Assembly: GCA_017883345.1 (NCBI GenBank)
Contig: JADGNT010000230.1
Location: forward strand, 1 to 7,477
Source of the DNA: Candidatus Solibacter sp.
Lineage (GTDB): Bacteria; Acidobacteriota; Terriglobia; Bryobacterales; Bryobacteraceae
DNA: 7,477 nt
Direction: 5' to 3'
Made by a program: the position numbers and the translations under genes
Notes under the pieces: model-generated
What the model was told of the DNA's origin: nothing
Seen by the model: the letters and a program-made list of their open reading frames with translations, nothing else
The model's database searches: none
In this document: positions 3,758 through 7,477 of the stretch, one piece after another
Numbering within the stretch: the stretch's first letter is position 1
Layout of the letters: every line of letters begins with the position of its first letter

Positions 3758-6250
3758 ATGCTGGCTCGCGCCATTCTCGCCACTCTGCTGTTGGCCGCCG
3801 CCGCGTGGGCCGATCCCTCGCCGCTGGTCCCCGGCGATCCGCTGGCCTGCTTCAACCGGATGGACGGCGCCGGAACCCTCTCCACCGTGGCCGTCAGCGG
3901 CATGCCCTTCGCGCGCGCGCTGCACGTAAAGACGGGAGCCGTCCCCGCCACTGCCAACGCCTGGGACATCCGCCCGCGCTGCTTCTCCACGCTGGCCGCG
4001 CGGCAGGACGATGTGGTCGCCGTCACTTTCTGGATGCGTGCCATCGCCGCGCCCGATGGCCGCGGACTCACCAGCTTCGTGCTGGAGCGCAACGATTCGC
4101 CCTACACCAAGTCCGTCACGTACACCGCGGCCGCGGGCGCGGATTGGAAGCTGTTCGAGGTTCCCTTCACCATGGCCGAGACCTACGCGGCCAACGCTTA
4201 CAATTTCAGCTTCTGGGTGACATTTGCCAACCAGGAAATCGAGATCGGCGGGATCGCCATTCTGGACTACGGCCCGGGCATTCCCTTCTCCGAACTCGGG
4301 CTCTCCACCTGGCCCTACGCCGAACGGGCCGCCGATGCGCCGTGGCGCGCCGCCGCCGCCGCGCGCATCGACCGCTACCGCAAGGGCGATCTCGCCGTCA
4401 TCGCCAGGGACGACAACGGCCAGCCGATCCCCGGCGCAGCGGTGCACGTGAAGATGAATCGCCATGCCTTCGGCTTCGGCACCGCCGTCGCCGGCGACAT
4501 CCTGATGAACTCGGGCGCCGATGGCCAGAAATACCGCGACGCCCTCAAAAGGCTGTTCAACAAGGTGGTCACCGAGAACGTCCTGAAGTGGCCTCCCTTC
4601 GAAAGCTGGGGACGCGCGCAGGCCGACTACATGCTGCCCTGGTTTGCGGCCAACGGATTCGCCATGGTGCGCGGCCACAACGTCATCTGGCCCTCGGCGA
4701 CATACCTGCCCACCGACGTGCAGACCATGCTCAAGGCCACCCCCGTGGATGCCGGCGCCCTCCGCGCGCGCGTCAACAAGCATCTCGCCGACGTCATGGC
4801 CTACACCAAGGGCAAGGTCACCGAATGGGACGTGCTCAACGAGGCCTACACCAACAGGGATCTACAGGCCGTGCTGGGCGATGCCGAGATGACCTCGTGG
4901 TTTCGCCAGGCCCGCGCCGCCGACCCCACCGTCAAGCTCTACATCAACGACTACAACATCCTGGAAGCCGGCGGCTACGACATGCAGCACATCAACGGCT
5001 ACGCGGGCATCATCCGGAACATGCTGGCCAGTGGAGCGCCCATCGACGGCATCGGGCTGCAATCGCACTTCGATTCCAACTTGACGCCGCCTTCGCGCGT
5101 GCTCGAGCTGCTCGATCAGTTTGCCGCTTTCGGCAAAGACATGCAGGTCACCGAATTCGATGTTTCCGTGGCCGATGAGCAGGTGCAAGCCGACTACACC
5201 CGCGACTTCCTGACGGTCTGCTTCAGCCATCCCGCCGTGAAGGGTTTCATGATCTGGGGATTCTGGGAGGGCGCGCACTGGAAGCCGTCGGCCGCCATGA
5301 TCCGCCGCGACTGGTCCACCAAGCCGAACTACGACGCCTGGAACGACCTGATCTATCGCCAGTGGTGGACCGATACGCGCGGCGTCACCGCCTCCGATGG
5401 CGTATTCCGTACGCGCGGCTTTCTGGGCGACTACGACATCGAAGTCACCATCAACGGCGTCACCAAGACCTACCCGCTGACCCTGGCGTCGGTCAGTCCG
5501 GCATTCATCAACATCGGCAAGACGGCCGCGGGCGCGATCGCGCTTAATGGCGTGGTGAACGCGGCCAGCTATAGTGGCGGTGCGTTGGCGCCGGGCGAGA
5601 TCGTCACCATTTTCGGTTCGGGCTTCGGCCCCGCGACGCTGGCGGCGGCGCAGTACACGGACGGCCAGCTTCCCACCAGCGTCGGCGAAACCCGCGTGCT
5701 GTTCGACGGCACGGCCGCCCCGATGATCTACGCTTCGGCGGGCCAGGTGAGCGCCATCGTGCCGTACGCGGTCGGCGGGAGTGTGCAGGTGCAGGTGGAA
5801 TACCAGGGTGTTGCGACGGCGCCGGTCGCGGTAGCAGTGGCGGCAGCGGCGCCCGGCATCTTCATGTGCGGCCCCAACAAGCCCGGCGTCGCGGTAGCGA
5901 TCAATGCCAGCGCCGGCGGCGTGATCTCCTGCAACGACGATTTCGTCCCGCCCGCGCCCGGCTCCGTGGTGACCTTCTTCCTCACCGGCGACGGCATGCC
6001 CACGCCGCCGATTGCCGACGGCCGCCTGCCCGCCGGTCCGCCGTACTCCGCCCCCGCCGCGGGGTGGAGCGTGAATGTCGGAGGCATCGATGCGCCGCCA
6101 TGCGCCGCCACGTTCGCCGGCCTGGTCTACGCCGGCGTAACGCAAGTCAACGCGTGTATCCCGGACGGCGTACCACGCACCGCGTCCGTGCCCATCACGT
6201 TCCGCTCCGGCGCCGCCACCAGCGCGGTCACCACCATCGACCTCAAGTAA
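3758..6250 (+). CDS. Secreted multidomain endo-1,4-beta-xylanase (GH10) with TIGR03437 C-terminal domain
   Basis: An 830-aa exported enzyme predicted to hydrolyse the beta-1,4 backbone of xylan by a retaining mechanism. Signal peptide 1-18 (MLARAILATLLLAAAAWA). Residues about 22-175 look like a beta-sandwich carbohydrate-binding region of CBM4/9 style (WDIRPRC..., FWMRA..., DWKLFEVPF). A linker module (about 196-232, ending NGQPIPGAAVHVKM) leads into the GH10 barrel (about 235-535). Its motifs are ENVLKW (273-278), RGHNVIW (305-311), WDVLNEA (357-363, acid/base E362), NDYN (397-400), LQSHFD (434-439), TEFDVS (465-470, nucleophile E466) and WGFWEGAHW (500-508). The common GH10 WH after the GH motif is W-P here. 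Residues 538-577 resemble the FRGFLGDY extension of related enzymes. Residues 598-829 are the TIGR03437 domain, a tail of unknown function. Start: ATG 3758; GTG 3749 in frame is the alternative. No Shine-Dalgarno is seen for either. All key catalytic residues are present. Confidence 0.95.
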   Translation: MLARAILATLLLAAAAWADPSPLVPGDPLACFNRMDGAGTLSTVAVSGMPFARALHVKTGAVPATANAWDIRPRCFSTLAARQDDVVAVTFWMRAIAAPDGRGLTSFVLERNDSPYTKSVTYTAAAGADWKLFEVPFTMAETYAANAYNFSFWVTFANQEIEIGGIAILDYGPGIPFSELGLSTWPYAERAADAPWRAAAAARIDRYRKGDLAVIARDDNGQPIPGAAVHVKMNRHAFGFGTAVAGDILMNSGADGQKYRDALKRLFNKVVTENVLKWPPFESWGRAQADYMLPWFAANGFAMVRGHNVIWPSATYLPTDVQTMLKATPVDAGALRARVNKHLADVMAYTKGKVTEWDVLNEAYTNRDLQAVLGDAEMTSWFRQARAADPTVKLYINDYNILEAGGYDMQHINGYAGIIRNMLASGAPIDGIGLQSHFDSNLTPPSRVLELLDQFAAFGKDMQVTEFDVSVADEQVQADYTRDFLTVCFSHPAVKGFMIWGFWEGAHWKPSAAMIRRDWSTKPNYDAWNDLIYRQWWTDTRGVTASDGVFRTRGFLGDYDIEVTINGVTKTYPLTLASVSPAFINIGKTAAGAIALNGVVNAASYSGGALAPGEIVTIFGSGFGPATLAAAQYTDGQLPTSVGETRVLFDGTAAPMIYASAGQVSAIVPYAVGGSVQVQVEYQGVATAPVAVAVAAAAPGIFMCGPNKPGVAVAINASAGGVISCNDDFVPPAPGSVVTFFLTGDGMPTPPIADGRLPAGPPYSAPAAGWSVNVGGIDAPPCAATFAGLVYAGVTQVNACIPDGVPRTASVPITFRSGAATSAVTTIDLK

Positions 6251-6300
6251 TTCCCGCGCGCCCCCTACAGTCCCCCCACCCGTGGTTGTTCGGCGCTGTG

Positions 6301-6348
6301 GCATAAGGCTCCGCCTTGTGCAAGGTGGGGCAGGCGCTTTCGCCTGCC
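6301..6348. repeat. Double-hairpin intergenic repeat
   Basis: Two stem-loops stand 7 bp apart. GCATAAGGC-TCC-GCCTTGTGC (6301-6321) has a 9-bp stem with one G-T pair. GGCAGGCG-CTTT-CGCCTGCC (6329-6348) has a perfect 8-bp stem. They lie 50 bp after the xylanase stop and just before the next gene's -10 candidate. The element could end xylanase transcription or protect its 3' end, but no good T-run follows. It does not share the ATGCC...ACGAAT skeleton of the repeats at 1053 and 2823, so it is a different type. Confidence 0.6.
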
Positions 6349-6359
6349 AACGCCGTCTT

Positions 6360-6365
6360 TATACT
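6360..6365 (+). promoter_or_regulatory. Candidate -10 box (TATACT) of the gene at 6373
   Basis: TATACT (5 of 6 to TATAAT) ends 7 nt before GTG 6373, so transcription would begin at or next to the start codon. The expected -35 position falls inside the second hairpin (6329-6348) and does not match TTGACA. The same hexamer followed by G also appears at 507-512 (minus) and 1442-1447. Confidence 0.3.
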
Positions 6366-6372
6366 GTAGAGT

Positions 6373-7281
6373 GTGAGGCCGGCCGCTCGGTACAAGTACC
6401 TACTCTCTCTGCCGGAGCGCGCCATCCGCTCGCTGGGCGCGCTCTCCGGCGGATTGCTGCGCGAGATCGGCAACGTTGCGCTGCCCTCTAGCGTACGCCG
6501 GACTACCCTGTATCGAACCATGGTCGATGTCGCCCTGCGCTTCCTGATTGAGGAAGTCGGACAGGTGGAAGGCGTGTACCCGTCGGAGGGGCGCCTGGCC
6601 GAAAACTTCCTCCTCAAGCGCACCGCCAGTCACGGCATCGAGCTGCTCGGCATTCTGGCTTTCCACGCTTCGCCCATATGGGTGCTGGCAGCGCTGGCCG
6701 ATGCCACCGGAGGCGGCCGCAAACTGATCCTGGAAATCGCCGAAGCCCTCAAGGAAGAGGGCTTGCTCGATCGCGGCGCCCGCTTCGAAACCATGGAGCA
6801 GGTGCTGCACGGGCTGGAACAGACCAGCGACCATATGGCCACCACCCTGAACATGCCTCCCGTGGACATTGCCGGCTTGCGCCGCGAATGGGGCCAACTC
6901 AAGCAGGAACTGGCGACCATCCCGCCGAAGAAGGTCCCGGCGCTGGAGCGCATCGAGGGCGTCTGGGAAGACCTCGAAGCCACCGCGAAACAGCAGGGTA
7001 GATCGGTCTTCGTTATGTCGTCGCTGTTGGCCGTCTCCACGGTGGCACACGTCCCCGCCAATGTGCTGTGGCTGTCGCGCGCCGCCCGTTCCGCGGTGCG
7101 CCGCACGGGGCGCGTGCTTGGCGATACGATTCTGGACCACTACACCGTCGCGCTGGTGGAAATCGCCCGCACCGGCTTCTTCGAGTACTGGTCGCGGGAA
7201 TTCCGCCCCTACCTGCGCGGCGCCGCCGAGCAGTTCGCCCCCGGCCACGAATCGCTCACCGAGCGGCTAATGAAACGCTGA
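6373..7281 (+). CDS. Conserved-looking protein of unknown function, 302 aa
   Basis: I do not recognise a named family. The start is GTG 6373 with no Shine-Dalgarno. The next ATG (6520, codon 50) would remove an ordered stretch (LPERAIRSLGALSGGLLREIG, from residue 13) that looks like genuine protein, so I keep the GTG. There is no signal peptide. The protein appears mostly helical, with two hydrophobic stretches, about 88-112 (ELLGILAFHASPIWVLAALA core) and about 212-235 (VFVMSSLLAVSTVAHV core). Either may be buried or membrane-associated. Between them is a charged, heptad-like region (about 140-205: GLEQTSD, LRREWGQLKQEL, IEGVWEDLEATAK). Basic residues cluster at 38-48 and 236-247. It follows the xylanase in the same direction after a 122-bp gap holding a hairpin pair, so an operon is unlikely. 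Its end faces the minus-strand gene at 7303 across 21 bp. Coding is supported by length, composition and lack of low-complexity bias. Confidence 0.75.
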   Translation: MRPAARYKYLLSLPERAIRSLGALSGGLLREIGNVALPSSVRRTTLYRTMVDVALRFLIEEVGQVEGVYPSEGRLAENFLLKRTASHGIELLGILAFHASPIWVLAALADATGGGRKLILEIAEALKEEGLLDRGARFETMEQVLHGLEQTSDHMATTLNMPPVDIAGLRREWGQLKQELATIPPKKVPALERIEGVWEDLEATAKQQGRSVFVMSSLLAVSTVAHVPANVLWLSRAARSAVRRTGRVLGDTILDHYTVALVEIARTGFFEYWSREFRPYLRGAAEQFAPGHESLTERLMKR

Positions 7282-7302
7282 GGTAAAAACAAGGTTTGCT
7301 TC

Positions 7303-7477
7303 TCACGCGCGCGCGATCACTTCGAAGTTGCTGCCGCGGCGCGCCAGCGCCGGCACGCGCAGAACCCAATCGTCCAGTCTCCGCGCCATCCGGTAGCCGG
7401 CGCGCCAGCCCGGAAACAGCCCGGCCAGCGGCGACGATCCGAAGTCGTACATCGCGACCCGCGTTTCCCAACCCGCC
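7303..7477 (-). CDS. C-terminal end of a probable class I SAM-dependent methyltransferase
   Basis: Only the last 57 codons are inside the window, ending at TGA 7305-7303; the rest lies beyond the right edge. The visible end, with FGSSPLAGLFPGWRAGYRMA, then LDDWVLRVPALARRGSNFEV and IARA, resembles the closing helix and strand of small-molecule class I methyltransferases, where an LxRxPgLxRxGSNFEVIAR-like ending is common. The SAM-binding motifs would be upstream and cannot be checked. The call therefore rests on a tail pattern recalled from the family, not on catalytic residues. The gene converges with the unknown gene at 6373-7281 across 21 bp, with no obvious terminator between them. Confidence 0.5.
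   Translation of the reverse strand, partial: AGWETRVAMYDFGSSPLAGLFPGWRAGYRMARRLDDWVLRVPALARRGSNFEVIARA

Noticed and set aside
3641..4783. Minus-strand open frame of 380 codons opposite the xylanase
   Set aside because: It is a shadow frame caused by high GC at third positions: Gly/Val/Arg/His-rich with no motif, while the plus strand carries intact GH10 motifs.
3730..5178. Second plus-strand open frame of 482 codons overlapping the xylanase
   Set aside because: It is Arg/His-rich low-complexity translation in a shifted frame with no motif. The GH10 frame covers the same bases.
4862..6304. Minus-strand open frame of 480 codons opposite the xylanase C-terminus
   Set aside because: Same cause as other shadow frames in GC-rich coding DNA; the product is rich in Gly, Arg and His without domain features.
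6400..7248. Minus-strand open frame opposite the gene at 6373
   Set aside because: The composition is shadow-like and there is no ribosome site. The plus-strand frame has ordered hydrophobic and charged segments.

Overview
The window looks like chromosomal DNA from a soil Acidobacteriota of the Bryobacterales / Solibacter type. The main reason is the last ~230 residues of the xylanase at 3758-6250, which read as the TIGR03437 domain (signature NAASYSGG...APGEIVTIFGSGFGP), a secreted-protein tail known mainly from Solibacter and its relatives. Hairpin-type intergenic repeats and secreted polymer-degrading enzymes fit the same picture. The lineage is inferred from protein style only.

Layout. 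(1) 1-444, minus strand: the first 148 codons of a secreted glutamic peptidase (eqolisin, family G1), cut by the left edge. (2) 445-1499: about 1 kb without a confident gene. It holds a candidate promoter for the peptidase, three exact 15-bp tandem repeats, a possible folded element, a 47-codon ORF with a perfect Shine-Dalgarno, a hairpin-type repeat and a candidate promoter with a 12-bp palindrome for the next gene. (3) 1500-2735, plus: a secreted clan GH-A (GH5-like) glycoside hydrolase with clearly lower GC than the genes to its right. (4) 2736-2931: convergent spacer packed with hairpins. (5) 2932-3524, minus: a toxin-antitoxin pair, a ribbon-helix-helix antitoxin followed by a MazF/PemK endoribonuclease, with a GTGA stop/start overlap. 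(6) 3758-6250, plus: a secreted multidomain GH10 xylanase with an N-terminal CBM-like region, the catalytic barrel and the TIGR03437 tail. (7) 6251-6372: a double-hairpin repeat. (8) 6373-7281, plus: a 302-codon gene of unknown function. (9) 7303-7477, minus: the last 57 codons of a protein resembling a class I SAM-dependent methyltransferase, cut by the right edge.

How it fits together. The peptidase, the GH-A hydrolase and the xylanase each begin with an export signal and would act outside the cytoplasm on protein or plant polysaccharide. They are not one operon: strands alternate and each has its own upstream region. The toxin-antitoxin pair and the repeats between them suggest a region with some history of insertion. 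I found no CRISPR array, rRNA, tRNA, intact transposase or clearly new defence system. The less ordinary points are the peptidase fragment, two dispersed hairpins whose stems differ by compensatory changes, the repeat array just upstream of the peptidase promoter, and several starts that lack a Shine-Dalgarno but have a -10-like hexamer very close by.
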